This document shows positions 40,717-52,004 of a stretch of 64,000 nt of DNA, piece after piece. Source of the stretch: Deltaproteobacteria bacterium Ga0077550 (GTDB taxonomy: Bacteria; Myxococcota_A; Polyangia; Nannocystales; Nannocystaceae); the NCBI GenBank assembly GCA_001464385.1, contig LNFB01000310.1:1-64000 (forward strand), written 5' to 3'. Numbering within the stretch: the stretch's first letter is position 1; every line of letters begins with the position of its first letter. Under the pieces are notes generated by a model, which saw only the letters and a program-made list of their open reading frames with translations, was not told the origin of the DNA and searched no databases. The translations under genes and the position numbers were made by a program.

Positions 40717-42135
40717 CTATGGTGCAGAGAGAAACACGTAGCGATAGAGGTTGCCGGGACCCGGGAGGTTCGTGGTCACAAACGGGTCATCGACGCCGTC
40801 GCCGTTGAAGTCGACCGCGGTGGACTCAGTGTAGTGCGACCAGCCTTCGAGGGGAACTTCGATCGTCGGCAGCGCTGCAAGCGAGAGTGCGGTCATCGGC
40901 GACTCGAGCGCGAACACGGCGACCGTGTTGGCGACCGCGGAACCCGTCCCCAGCCACTCCCGGTCGCCATCGCCGTCGAGATCAACCCGAGCGCGGATAT
41001 TGAGGTAGCCCGGCCCACCGCTCCCCTCGAACGAGAGGCGCGTACCGACCTCAAACGTGCCGTCCCCTCGACCACGCAGAAACCCCGCGGACACCTCCGC
41101 GGCGCCGGTAAGGTTCATGACGATGTCCGGCAAACCGTCGCCGTCTGCGTCGCTGACCTCGAGCCACGTGTTGTTCGACCGCGCGCCGGTCGGGAACCAG
41201 CCTGCGAGCGTCAACTCTCCAACCGCGTGGTCCACCAAAAACACTCCGACGCGGTCCCACGCGGGGTCGTAGTCCGACGGGTGCGGGTCACAACCGGTTC
41301 CGGCGTCCTCGATCACGAGATCTTCGTCACCGTCGCCATCGACGTCGCCATACGCGTGCCTGTAGAGCCATCCGCAGCCTCCGAACGGGAACCCCGGTCC
41401 GCTGAACTCCCACGCATCCCCGGCGCGCCGTCGGACGGTAATCTCGTGAGGTGACGTGTTCCACTCGGGTTCAAGGCGCCGTGAAACGACGACCTCGAGT
41501 TGACCGTCGCCATCGACGTCGATCGGCACCGCTTTCCCCTCGTTTGCGCCGCGCGGCTCGGCCAAGTCGTGGACCAGCGTCCACGGCCCGAGTTGCGCGG
41601 CGCCGATCGGCGTCGCCGTCTTGATGGTTGCCGTCGGACCGACGTCGAGCACGGTGAGCTCATTCTCGCCATCTCCGTCCCAATCCCAACGCCACTCAAG
41701 ATCGGACGGTACTCCCGTCGGCGCTGCCTCGGGCCCGAGTACGAACCCATCGTCATCCTCGAATCCGAGCAGTCGCATCGTGGACGCGACGTGCACGACC
41801 TCCTCGCGACCGTCGCCATCCACATCGTGACCGTCACCCTGCGGATATCCCGAGAAGTCAGGCCCCTGCAGACGCGTCGGCACGAAGCAGTCGTACTGCC
41901 CAGCCACCACAACGCCGTCTCCGCAACCATCGGGCAACTCAAACGCTGGCGGCACCGGACGGCTCGGCGCATCCACCGGCGTGGAGGTCGACTCTGGGTC
42001 GACGGTCGCTGCCCCTTCGGTCGACGTGGGGCTCATCGTCGACGAACTCATTGTCGTCGTTGGGGCGGTACCCTCACCGTCCCTCGCCGAGTCCGCACAT
42101 GCAGCGCCCGCGAGCCCGGCGAGCAGCGCCCGCAT
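40717..42135 (-). CDS. FG-GAP/VCBS repeat lipoprotein
   Basis: 472 aa from the ATG at 42135, which follows GGAGAGGG; an upstream ATG at 42180 is less likely. Lipobox GLAGAAC (about Cys11). A Thr/Ser/Pro linker leads to an integrin-like beta-propeller made of calcium-binding DxDGDG repeats: DVDGDGREE, DWDGDGENE, DVDGDGQLE, DVDGDGDED, DADGDGLPD, DLDGDGDRE, DFNGDGVDD. About seven repeats fit one full propeller. Surface calcium-binding function is inferred. It has a close structural counterpart at 62512-63942. Lower GC than the flanks. Confidence 0.85.
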   Translation of the reverse strand: MRALLAGLAGAACADSARDGEGTAPTTTMSSSTMSPTSTEGAATVDPESTSTPVDAPSRPVPPAFELPDGCGDGVVVAGQYDCFVPTRLQGPDFSGYPQGDGHDVDGDGREEVVHVASTMRLLGFEDDDGFVLGPEAAPTGVPSDLEWRWDWDGDGENELTVLDVGPTATIKTATPIGAAQLGPWTLVHDLAEPRGANEGKAVPIDVDGDGQLEVVVSRRLEPEWNTSPHEITVRRRAGDAWEFSGPGFPFGGCGWLYRHAYGDVDGDGDEDLVIEDAGTGCDPHPSDYDPAWDRVGVFLVDHAVGELTLAGWFPTGARSNNTWLEVSDADGDGLPDIVMNLTGAAEVSAGFLRGRGDGTFEVGTRLSFEGSGGPGYLNIRARVDLDGDGDREWLGTGSAVANTVAVFALESPMTALSLAALPTIEVPLEGWSHYTESTAVDFNGDGVDDPFVTTNLPGPGNLYRYVFLSAP

Positions 42136-42437
42136 GCACGCTGCCCTCTCCGTCCAGTCGAGTCGCCGTGGGGCCTGCATCCAGCTTGATTGGATACCAC
42201 TCTCGAGTTCGTGGCAAGCGGCGTGTCGGTCACCACTAGAGCGGTCTGCGCTTGCGCATGGCCGATGGTGATCAGGGATGCGCGGACAACAGCGTCTACC
42301 CCGCCCTGACGCGGCACTCCGCCGCGCTGTGTCTCGTGCACGAGAGCCACGGTAGGCAACACGACCCGCTCGACGTGGCCCCGACACGCAGGGGCCCGCG
42401 AGCCCGCCGCAGCAATCGGGAGCTCCAGGCCGGAGCG
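42136..42437. other. Intergenic stretch without recognisable features
   Basis: About 300 bp between the FG-GAP lipoprotein start and the next gene. It holds short open frames with poor codon bias and no recognisable RNA, terminator or promoter. It probably contains the FG-GAP gene's promoter. Confidence 0.4.
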
Positions 42438-42866
42438 TCACGACGCGCCGGTCGTGTCGCTGCCGGTCGTCTCGTCGACTCCGGTGGTGCTGTCGCTGCC
42501 GGTATCGCCGCCGCTGCTGCCGTCGCTGCCGCTCGTGCCGGTCGTCTCGTCCGCGAGTTCGATGAGCACCGTGAACGCGAGCGTATCCGGCATGTTCTCG
42601 CATCCGTCGGCACCGCTGTCGAAGTCAGCGATCGCATCGAACGCGAAGAACCCCTCCTCCTCGGGCACGCCTTCGAGCACGGGCGTGCTCTCATCGGTGA
42701 TCGTGAGCCCCGGCGATGCATCGTCGTCGACCGAGTAGCCGACCCCGCGCCAGCCCGGCTCGCCGAACTCGCGCAAGTCGACGCGGTACTGCCTGGGCGC
42801 CCCCGACAACGACATGACGGTGTGGATGCGGGTCGCGCCCGCGGCGGTGCAGTTGGAGGCCTGCAT
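42438..42866 (-). CDS. Hypothetical protein with Ser/Thr/Gly tail
   Basis: 142 aa from the ATG at 42866; a TAG sits two codons upstream in frame. There is no signal peptide, which is odd because the last 35 residues are a Ser/Thr/Gly/Asp tail like those of local exported proteins. The first 100 residues look like a small beta-sandwich (QYRVDLREFGEPGWRGVGY, GFFAFDAIADFDSG, TLAFTVLIELADE). It may be the remains of an exported protein that lost its signal. The antisense frame also looks high-GC3 because third positions coincide. Confidence 0.45.
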   Translation of the reverse strand: MQASNCTAAGATRIHTVMSLSGAPRQYRVDLREFGEPGWRGVGYSVDDDASPGLTITDESTPVLEGVPEEEGFFAFDAIADFDSGADGCENMPDTLAFTVLIELADETTGTSGSDGSSGGDTGSDSTTGVDETTGSDTTGAS

Positions 42867-42975
42867 CGACTACGTGCTCGAGTACACCTTCTGACGTCGC
42901 GGCCTCGGTGTTCGCATCCGGGAATCGGCGGACACCGAAAACCCGGCGGTGAAACCCCGGGTCTAGCGATCCCAG

Positions 42976-44346
42976 ATGCGCCCGTCGTCGTTCCTCGCCG
43001 TTGCGCCCCTGGTGCTCGTCCATCTCGCCGCGTGTCCCTCGGACAACGCGGGCGGCAATGCCACCGAGGGTACCGGGAGCAGTGGTGCGGTGGACACGAG
43101 CGGCGCGGCGACGACGTTGTCGGCCGACACGTCCACGTCGACGGGGACCGCGACGACCTCGACGGGGACCACCACGTCGTCGACGACCGACGCGACCGCC
43201 CCTGAGCCGACGTACACCGTGAGCAGCGGCGACGAGACGAGCGAGGGGTCGAGCACCACCGCGGCCGACTCGAGCACCACCGAGGGCCTGCCGACCTGCC
43301 CCCAGGAGTTCCTGCCGTCGCAGGATCCCACCACGCTGGACGGCGACAACGTCCGCGCGGGCGACGACAGCTTCGGCTCGTGCGGCGGCAACGGTGGCGA
43401 CGACGTCGTCGTCGAGTGGGTCGCGCCGGCCGACGGCACGTACCGCATCGACACCTTCGGCTCGAGCTACGACACCGTCCTGTATGTGCTCGACGCCTGT
43501 GACGGCAACGAGCTCGCGTGCAGCGACGACGCCGGGACCGACGAGTCGATGATCACCATCGATCTCGTCGAGGGCCAGGTGATCGAGCTGGTGATCGACG
43601 CGGCGGATTCGCAGGCCCTGGGCACCTGGGTCCTCAACGCCCACAGCTACGCGTGCGCCCCGCTGGACATCGGCTCGAGCGTCCCGCACACCGAGCTCGG
43701 CACCACGCTCGACGCCGGCGACGACAGCTTCGGCCTGTGCGGCGGCGCCGGGTCGCCGGATGTCGAGCTGGTCTGGACCGCGCCAGCGTCGTCGAACTAC
43801 GTGTTCTCCACCGTCGGGTCGAGCTTCGACACCATCCTCGAGGTCCGCAACGGTGTCGCGTGCGACGGGCCCGAGCTCTCGTGCAACGACGCGATCGCGC
43901 CCACCGACTTCGGCCCTTCGGCGGTGGTCGTCGCGCTCGACGAGGGCCAGCAGGTCCTCGTCACGATCGACGGGTTCTCGGCGTTCGACAGCGGCGACTT
44001 CACCCTCTCGATCGACGACGCCGGCGCGTTCGCGGGCGATTGCTGCAGCCCCCACGCGGGGGGCGGCTGCGGCGTCGAGAACACGTGGCAGTGCGTGTGC
44101 TCCGGGTTGCCGCAGTGCTGCACCGACGAGTGGACGCAGATCTGCGTCGGGGTCGACAACGCTGCGTGCGGCGGCGCGTGCGAGCTCACCCCCGCGGGCA
44201 ACTGCTGCGACGCCGGCGTCGAGCCGGGCTGCGACGCCCCGATCGTCGAGGGCTGCGTGTGCTCCATCCTCCCGGGTTGCTGCGACGTGCTCTGGGACGA
44301 CACCTGCGCCGCGGTGGCGGCCCAGTTCTGCGCCGCGGAGTGCTGA
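42976..44346 (+). CDS. Lipoprotein with two PPC-like domains and Cys repeats
   Basis: 456 aa. Signal LVLVHLAAC (Cys20). A long Thr/Ser linker runs to about residue 105. Two repeats of about 115 residues follow, each opening with AGDDSFG(S/L)CGG and having a GTYRIDTFGSSYDTVLYV / NYVFSTVGSSFDTILEV core. This is the bacterial pre-peptidase C-terminal (PPC) pattern. Two Cys clusters end the protein (GDCC...QCCTDEW..IC and GNCC...GCCDVLW..TC). It is likely a surface or debris-binding protein, which is inference. It sits just upstream of the TPR kinase gene. Confidence 0.82.
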   Translation: MRPSSFLAVAPLVLVHLAACPSDNAGGNATEGTGSSGAVDTSGAATTLSADTSTSTGTATTSTGTTTSSTTDATAPEPTYTVSSGDETSEGSSTTAADSSTTEGLPTCPQEFLPSQDPTTLDGDNVRAGDDSFGSCGGNGGDDVVVEWVAPADGTYRIDTFGSSYDTVLYVLDACDGNELACSDDAGTDESMITIDLVEGQVIELVIDAADSQALGTWVLNAHSYACAPLDIGSSVPHTELGTTLDAGDDSFGLCGGAGSPDVELVWTAPASSNYVFSTVGSSFDTILEVRNGVACDGPELSCNDAIAPTDFGPSAVVVALDEGQQVLVTIDGFSAFDSGDFTLSIDDAGAFAGDCCSPHAGGGCGVENTWQCVCSGLPQCCTDEWTQICVGVDNAACGGACELTPAGNCCDAGVEPGCDAPIVEGCVCSILPGCCDVLWDDTCAAVAAQFCAAEC

Positions 44347-44449
44347 GAGCCCGGCGCGCCGGGGAGCTGGCGAACCGACCCGCCGTACTCCGACGGGCCC
44401 CGTCGCTTCGGGTTGACGCGGCGCGGCGCAGCCGGGACGCTGGACCCCG

Positions 44450-47548
<3,099 letters not shown>

Positions 47549-47567
47549 GGCGAGCGGTCCGTCGGCG

Positions 47568-47930
47568 TCACCGGCGTCGGCGCGCGAGCGCGACGAGCAT
47601 CCCGAGCGCGAGCGACACACCGCCCAGCGGACCTCCGCCGGCGACCGAGCAGCTGGGCCCGTCGTCGTTGCTGTCGTCGCTGCTGTTGTCGTCGCCGCCA
47701 TCGTCCCCGACGCTGTCCTCGCACGTGAGCACGGGATCGCTGTCGTCGGGCACGCAGGTGCCCGAGCCGCCGTCGCCGCGGGTGCACGCGTCGCCCTCGG
47801 CCTTGTCGGCGCACGCGGCCTTGTCGGCGTCGTCGGCCCGGGCGCTCGTGCTGCCGAGGGCCGTGACACCGAGGGCAGCAGCGCACGCGAGCAGGAGCAG
47901 GGGGCGGGGAGTCGAGGTTCGAAGCGTCAT
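47568..47930 (-). CDS. Small secreted protein with MYXO-CTERM-like tail
   Basis: 120 aa. A Sec signal ends near GSTSARA (residue 31). Mature segments CADKAEGDACTRGDG and CVPDDSDPVLTCED hold five Cys. An Asp/Asn/Ser linker follows, then PSCSVAGGGPLG, a hydrophobic helix and a terminal RRRR. That is the MYXO-CTERM layout recognised by myxosortase. The product is probably a tiny surface-anchored disulfide protein. It is convergent with the TPR kinase. Confidence 0.8.
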   Translation of the reverse strand: MTLRTSTPRPLLLLACAAALGVTALGSTSARADDADKAACADKAEGDACTRGDGGSGTCVPDDSDPVLTCEDSVGDDGGDDNSSDDSNDDGPSCSVAGGGPLGGVSLALGMLVALARRRR

Positions 47931-48056
47931 GGTGTTCGAGGGTGCCCGATGGCGGCGCGGTGTTACGGCGCGCGCGGCGGCCCATCGCGGGAGTGCGGGG
48001 CCGCACGCGCGACGGCGGAAACGAACCCGCGCCAGCGGTGACCAGGTCCGCAACCG

Positions 48057-48950
48057 ATGACCGCTGTCCGCTGGCTCCCCCTGCTCTGTCTCGTGATCTC
48101 CTGCGTCGCCTCCCCGGGCTCGGGTCTCGACGGCGCCGACACCGGCGACGCCGACACCGACGCCGACACCGATGGATTCGATCCCTCGCTCGTCACCGGC
48201 TTGCCGTGCGAGATCGACGATCTCCTGGAGACCCGCTGCCGGAGCTGCCACGGCGATCCCGCCGTCGGCGCGCCGATGTCCCTGGTGAGCTACGACGATC
48301 TCATGGCGCCGTCGCTCGCCGATCCGTCGCTGCGCGTCGCCGAGTCCGCGCTGCATCGCATGCTCAGCGTCGCCGCGCCGATGCCCCCCGGCGCGCCGCG
48401 GTCGATCGACGCCGCCGCGACCGCAGCCTGGGGCGACTGGCTCGACGCCGGCACCCCCATGGGCGAGTGCGGTGCGGCCGGCGGCGAGCCCGAGCCGCCG
48501 ACGGCGACGTGCAGCAGCGGGCGACACTGGGATCCCGACGACGACGACGGCACGCCGTTGATGCAGCCCGGCCGTCCCTGCCTCGACTGCCACGACCGCG
48601 AGCGCCTCGACGATCCCGACGACGACGACATCCCGACGCTGCTCGCCGCCGGCACGATCTACCCGAGCTTGCTCGAGCCCGACCACTGCATGGGCGCGGA
48701 GGATCCGGAGCTCGTCGTGATCCTCGAGGGTGAGGACGGCGTCGGCCGCGTCGAGCTGGTGCCCAACAGCTCGGGCAACTTCCTGGTCCACGCCGCGAAG
48801 GCGCCGGATCTGAAGCCGCCGTTCCGCGTGACGATCCGCCGCGGGGACGCCGAGCGGAGGATGTCGATCCCCGCGCCGCACGGGGACTGCAACGCGTGCC
48901 ACGGCGCGACCGGGAAGATGGGCGCGCCGGGCCGCGTGCTCGTGCCGTAG
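48057..48950 (+). CDS. Triheme c-type cytochrome-like lipoprotein
   Basis: 297 aa. Signal LPLLCLVISC (Cys16). Three CxxCH haem motifs are spread through the protein: CRSCH (about 61), CLDCH (about 178) and CNACH near the end. The first 60 residues hold an Asp/Thr linker. The pattern of haem sites with long spacers resembles myxobacterial cytochrome-like envelope proteins, rather than a compact electron-transfer cytochrome. Redox role inferred. The stop lies 23 bp from the tRNA-Asp 3' end. Confidence 0.8.
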   Translation: MTAVRWLPLLCLVISCVASPGSGLDGADTGDADTDADTDGFDPSLVTGLPCEIDDLLETRCRSCHGDPAVGAPMSLVSYDDLMAPSLADPSLRVAESALHRMLSVAAPMPPGAPRSIDAAATAAWGDWLDAGTPMGECGAAGGEPEPPTATCSSGRHWDPDDDDGTPLMQPGRPCLDCHDRERLDDPDDDDIPTLLAAGTIYPSLLEPDHCMGAEDPELVVILEGEDGVGRVELVPNSSGNFLVHAAKAPDLKPPFRVTIRRGDAERRMSIPAPHGDCNACHGATGKMGAPGRVLVP

Positions 48951-48973
48951 CCACCTGTGGCTCGAGTTCGGGC

Positions 48974-49044
48974 GGGGCGTACGGGGATCGAACCCGTGAC
49001 CTTCGCGTTGACAACGCGACGTGCTGCCACTGCACCAACACCCC
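48974..49044 (-). tRNA. tRNA-Asp (GTC)
   Basis: On the minus strand a 71-nt cloverleaf folds cleanly: 7-bp acceptor with one G-T pair, 4-bp D stem, 5-bp anticodon stem around the loop TTGTCAA (anticodon GTC), and a 5-bp T stem with TTCGATC. The base after the acceptor (48973) is G on the minus strand, the Asp discriminator. CCA is not encoded. Confidence 0.93.
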
Positions 49045-49052
49045 GAAGAGGA

Positions 49053-49084
49053 CCCCGAGGCGCCCATCTCGGGGCGCCTCGGGG
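49053..49084 (-). terminator. 12-bp hairpin between SPFH gene and tRNA
   Basis: A perfect 12-bp inverted repeat (ccccgaggcgcc / ggcgcctcgggg, 8-nt loop) lies just after the minus-strand SPFH stop codon and before the tRNA. It is strong enough to stop transcription of the SPFH gene, although the T tract that follows on the minus strand is weak (tcctcttc). It could also separate tRNA processing from the SPFH mRNA. Confidence 0.65.
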
Positions 49085-49090
49085 TTTCGT

Positions 49091-50194
49091 TCACTTCGAC
49101 GGATCGCCGCCGAGCCGCAGGAGGTCCTGCAGGTCCTTCGGCGCGACGACCACGGTGAGATTCGCGATCTTCTCCGCGATCTCCTTCATCACCTCGGCCT
49201 CCTTGAGTCGACCCAGCACGGGGTTGTTCTCGATGAGGCGCGCGGTGTTGGCCAGCGAGCGCGTGGCCGCGACCTCCTCGCGGCGCATGATCACCTGCGC
49301 CGCCGCGCGCTTGTCGGCCTCGATCACCCGGTTCATCAGGTCCTTGAGCTCGCCGGGCAGGATGACGTCCTTGATCTCGAGGCGACGGATGTCGACGCCC
49401 CACGCGGTCGCGCGCGCAGTGATCGCCGCCGTCATCTCGCGAGCCAGCTCGACCCGGCGCTCGAGCAGGCCGTCGACGGTGACCCCGGCGACGACCGCCC
49501 GCGCGCACATCTGCGCCTCGGCGTAGAGGGCATCGCGGAGCTCCGCGACGCTCTGCGCCGCCGCGATCGGATCGACGATCGCGTACTTGAGCAGGAGGTT
49601 GAGCCGCAGCGTCGCCTTGTCGGCGGCGATGAGCTCCTGGCCGGTGATCTGCAGCTCCTGCTCGCGCACGTCGAGCTTGACGAGATCGAGCTTGCGCCGC
49701 CACGGCGACAGGCCATGACGGCCGCCCTCGAGCACCATCGCCAGCACGCCGTCGACGTAGACGAGCACGCGCTCGTATGGCCGGACGAGCACCTCGGTGA
49801 TGAGGGCGGCGCCCGCGATCGGCCAGTAGGCGACCGGGATCGCCGTGGGCAGCGCGGTCACGTCGACGACGTCGAGGGTGACCTTGCCTACGCCGCGCCA
49901 GACGATCCAGCGGCCTGGCCCGAGCACGCGGCATGGCCGGGCGTCGCGCTGGACCAGCGCGACGGTGCCGTCGGCGACCTCGACGATGTCGGCCTGCAGC
50001 GCCGCGGCCCCGACGAGCGCGCGCTCGAGCTCGGGCGTCGCCTCGGTGGCGACGGTGCGGATATCGAGCGTGCGGATCTCGACGCTGCTCCAGAGCGCCC
50101 AATCGCGGTAGCGGCCCGGGCCGAGCACGCGCTCGAGCCGACCGTCGCGGATGTAGAGCCCCCGCTCGCCCTCGTTGATGATGATGGTGGTCAT
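49091..50194 (-). CDS. SPFH/Band-7 domain protein (slipin-like)
   Basis: 367 aa from the ATG at 50194. The N-terminal part has two similar beta-rich blocks (RGLYIRDGRLERVLGPGRY and GTVALVQRDARPCRVLGPGRW), unusual for the family. The Band-7 core runs from about 190 to 310 (LDVREQELQITGQELIAADKATLRLNLL, VDIRRLEIKDVILPGEL), followed by AEADKRAAAQVIMRREEVAAT-like coiled coil (EADKRAAAQVIMRREEVA here). No transmembrane segment or signal is visible. SPFH proteins oligomerise at membranes; the specific role is unknown. Confidence 0.88.
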   Translation of the reverse strand: MTTIIINEGERGLYIRDGRLERVLGPGRYRDWALWSSVEIRTLDIRTVATEATPELERALVGAAALQADIVEVADGTVALVQRDARPCRVLGPGRWIVWRGVGKVTLDVVDVTALPTAIPVAYWPIAGAALITEVLVRPYERVLVYVDGVLAMVLEGGRHGLSPWRRKLDLVKLDVREQELQITGQELIAADKATLRLNLLLKYAIVDPIAAAQSVAELRDALYAEAQMCARAVVAGVTVDGLLERRVELAREMTAAITARATAWGVDIRRLEIKDVILPGELKDLMNRVIEADKRAAAQVIMRREEVAATRSLANTARLIENNPVLGRLKEAEVMKEIAEKIANLTVVVAPKDLQDLLRLGGDPSK

Positions 50195-50888
50195 GGTGAC
50201 GACGCTCCGGTTCAGAACAAGCCAAAGAGCCCGAAGAGGGCAAGGGTAACTGCGGGTGGAAAAGGCGACGGCCGGCGTGGCGCCAAGGGGCAATGGATGC
50301 GGGATCCCGCGCGTCGAGGCGGTGACGAGCGCGACCCACCTCGGTGGACCGCGCGCGCGACCGACCCCGGGGCAGCACCACCCGGTGCGGGATCACGAGC
50401 TCCGTGCGCCACCCTCGTCATTGCTGGCGATTCGTGCGCGACGCCGACCGTCTATCGTGTTCTGTTTGACTGACAGTATCTCAAACTGTTGCGTTTACCG
50501 TTTCGCTACGTCAGGGGACACCTGGCGCCGGGAGTCGAACCCGGATGGTCTTTCCTCGGCCCCGAGATGCGGGACGCCCGGACCGATCGGCGCGGGCGCG
50601 ACGAATCGCGACCGTGCGTAGGCGTGGGAGCGCCGCGGGGAACCGCGGAATCGTGGCCTGGCAATGCGAGCCGACGCCGCGTGCGGCCGGCCCCTCGAGC
50701 ATCCGAGGGACCGACGCCGCACGCGGCTGTGCGTTGGACCGAGGGCCCCGGCGCGGGCCCTGGAACTACGTCAGCACGACGGAATCACATGGGTCTCGAC
50801 GCCGGAGGCCGCTCAGCCGTCCGCACGATCGCATTGCGACGACACATCGTGTCGCGGCAGGCGGAAATCGTAGGGAGGGAGCGACATC
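50195..50888. other. Large gene-free gap with AT-rich patch and tRNA-like T arm
   Basis: About 690 bp without a convincing gene. At 50440-50510 the sequence turns unusually AT-rich and contains a GTTTGA/TCAAAC inverted repeat (50464-50469 and 50481-50486). At 50528-50544 the minus strand shows a perfect T arm (ccgggttcgactcccgg) but no complete cloverleaf around it. This could be a tRNA remnant or an old attachment site. Confidence 0.45.
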
Positions 50889-51032
50889 ATGGCGGAGACC
50901 CAGATCGAGCCGAAGTGGTCCCGAGATATGAAGCAGCGCCGCGGCGCTGTCAAGACCACGATGAATGATTTTTCTACGTCGGCACGCCGACCACGAGCGA
51001 CGCGACGTAGCCGGCGTCCACATCGCCGCTGA
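50889..51032 (+). CDS. Small ORF with strong ribosome site, possible remnant
   Basis: A 47-residue frame starting MAETQIEPKWSRDMKQRRG. It follows AGGGAGGGA with a textbook 8-base spacing, so the start looks real. Codon bias is good for about ten codons, then degrades, and the frame runs antisense into the 3' end of the dioxygenase-like gene. It is either a small basic protein or the surviving 5' end of a lost gene. Confidence 0.33.
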   Translation: MAETQIEPKWSRDMKQRRGAVKTTMNDFSTSARRPRATRRSRRPHRR

Positions 51033-51849
51033 CGTCGGCCACCTGCAGCGACGATCCGTCGCCGAAGACGTTGTCGGACGACAGGCTGGTCTGGGCCAGA
51101 TTGCCGACGCTGTCCTCGTAGCCGTCGGTGGCGAAGACCTCGTCGCACGCCGCCTCTGGCAGGGCGAGCTGCGAGACGTGCAGCGGATCGCTGCCGTCGG
51201 TGGCGTCCTCGAGGCTGGCGTAGATCTCGAAGTGGATGTGGGGCCAGCGGCCCGAGTAGCACGCGGGGAAGATCGTGGTGAAGGTGACCTTGCCGTCGTC
51301 GTCCGTCACCTGGACGCCGCGCAGGTAGTTCTCGGACGCCGCGCTACCGGTGTACATCGAATAGTCGCCGTCGCGATTGCAGTGCCACAGGTACACCGCG
51401 TGGCCGGCCAGCGGCGCGCAGCCGTCGGCGACGTCGACGAGCGTGAGCGTCACCGTGAGCGCGATGCCCTCGGCGACGCCCGAGGCCGTGTCGACGCTGG
51501 TCCGGATGTCGCGCCGCACGATGCCCGACAGCTCGAGCGCGTTGGGCCCGTTGCTGCCGTCGCCCGGGTACGGGCCCGCGGTCTCGGTGGGGATCGCCTC
51601 GCAGCTCGACACGCCGCCGCTCGAGTCGCCACCGTCGCTGCTCGAGTCTCCCCCGCTCGAGGCGTCCGTGCTCGAGTCGCCCCCGCTCGCGTCGTCCGTG
51701 CTCGCGCCGAACAGCTCGCCGTCGTCGGCCACGACGCACGCCGCGAGCGGGACCAGCCCGACGGCACCGAGCGCGCGGAGGAATCGACGCCGCTCGAGCA
51801 GTCGCGAGAGGTCGTGGGCCAGGCCGCCGTGGTGATCGTCGTCGTGCAT
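50974..51849 (-). CDS. Intradiol-dioxygenase-like lipoprotein (Tat-type signal)
   Basis: 291 aa from the ATG at 51849. The signal has RRRFLRALGAVGLVPLAAC, a twin-arginine motif and lipobox (Cys38), as expected for folded, metal-loaded lipoproteins. A Ser/Asp/Gly linker follows. From about residue 90 (TETAGPYPGDG) the sequence matches intradiol ring-cleavage dioxygenases: HAVYLWHCNRDGDYSMY with Tyr ligands, then FPACYSGRWPHIHFEIY with two His ligands. A non-haem Fe(III) site is therefore plausible. Substrate is unknown; extracellular members act on aromatic or phenolic compounds. Confidence 0.87.
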   Translation of the reverse strand: MHDDDHHGGLAHDLSRLLERRRFLRALGAVGLVPLAACVVADDGELFGASTDDASGGDSSTDASSGGDSSSDGGDSSGGVSSCEAIPTETAGPYPGDGSNGPNALELSGIVRRDIRTSVDTASGVAEGIALTVTLTLVDVADGCAPLAGHAVYLWHCNRDGDYSMYTGSAASENYLRGVQVTDDDGKVTFTTIFPACYSGRWPHIHFEIYASLEDATDGSDPLHVSQLALPEAACDEVFATDGYEDSVGNLAQTSLSSDNVFGDGSSLQVADVSGDVDAGYVASLVVGVPT

Positions 51850-52004
51850 GGTGGATCTATCCCGCGCCGCCCTTGCGCATGTCTGAAGCCCCCGACGAGC
51901 CGGGCGCGGCCGGGCCGCATCCGAACCTTGCGACCTCCTGAAGTCGCCCCGCCCGCGCCCGCAGCCCTGGCGATCTCGGGCACAGTGGACTACGAATTGC
52001 CAAG

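Noticed and set aside
42778..42893. Plus-strand frame with perfect GC3 ending CIDYVLEYTF
   Set aside because: Its third positions coincide with those of the minus-strand 142-aa gene, so GC3 cannot distinguish them. It has an in-frame TAG upstream and no start.
48974..49044. Reading the tRNA as Val (GAC anticodon)
   Set aside because: The gene is on the minus strand; the loop reads TTGTCAA, so the anticodon is GTC (Asp), supported by discriminator G.
50521..50600. Possible complete tRNA around the T arm at 50528-50544
   Set aside because: I could not find a matching acceptor or anticodon stem on either side. Kept only as a remnant in the gap description.
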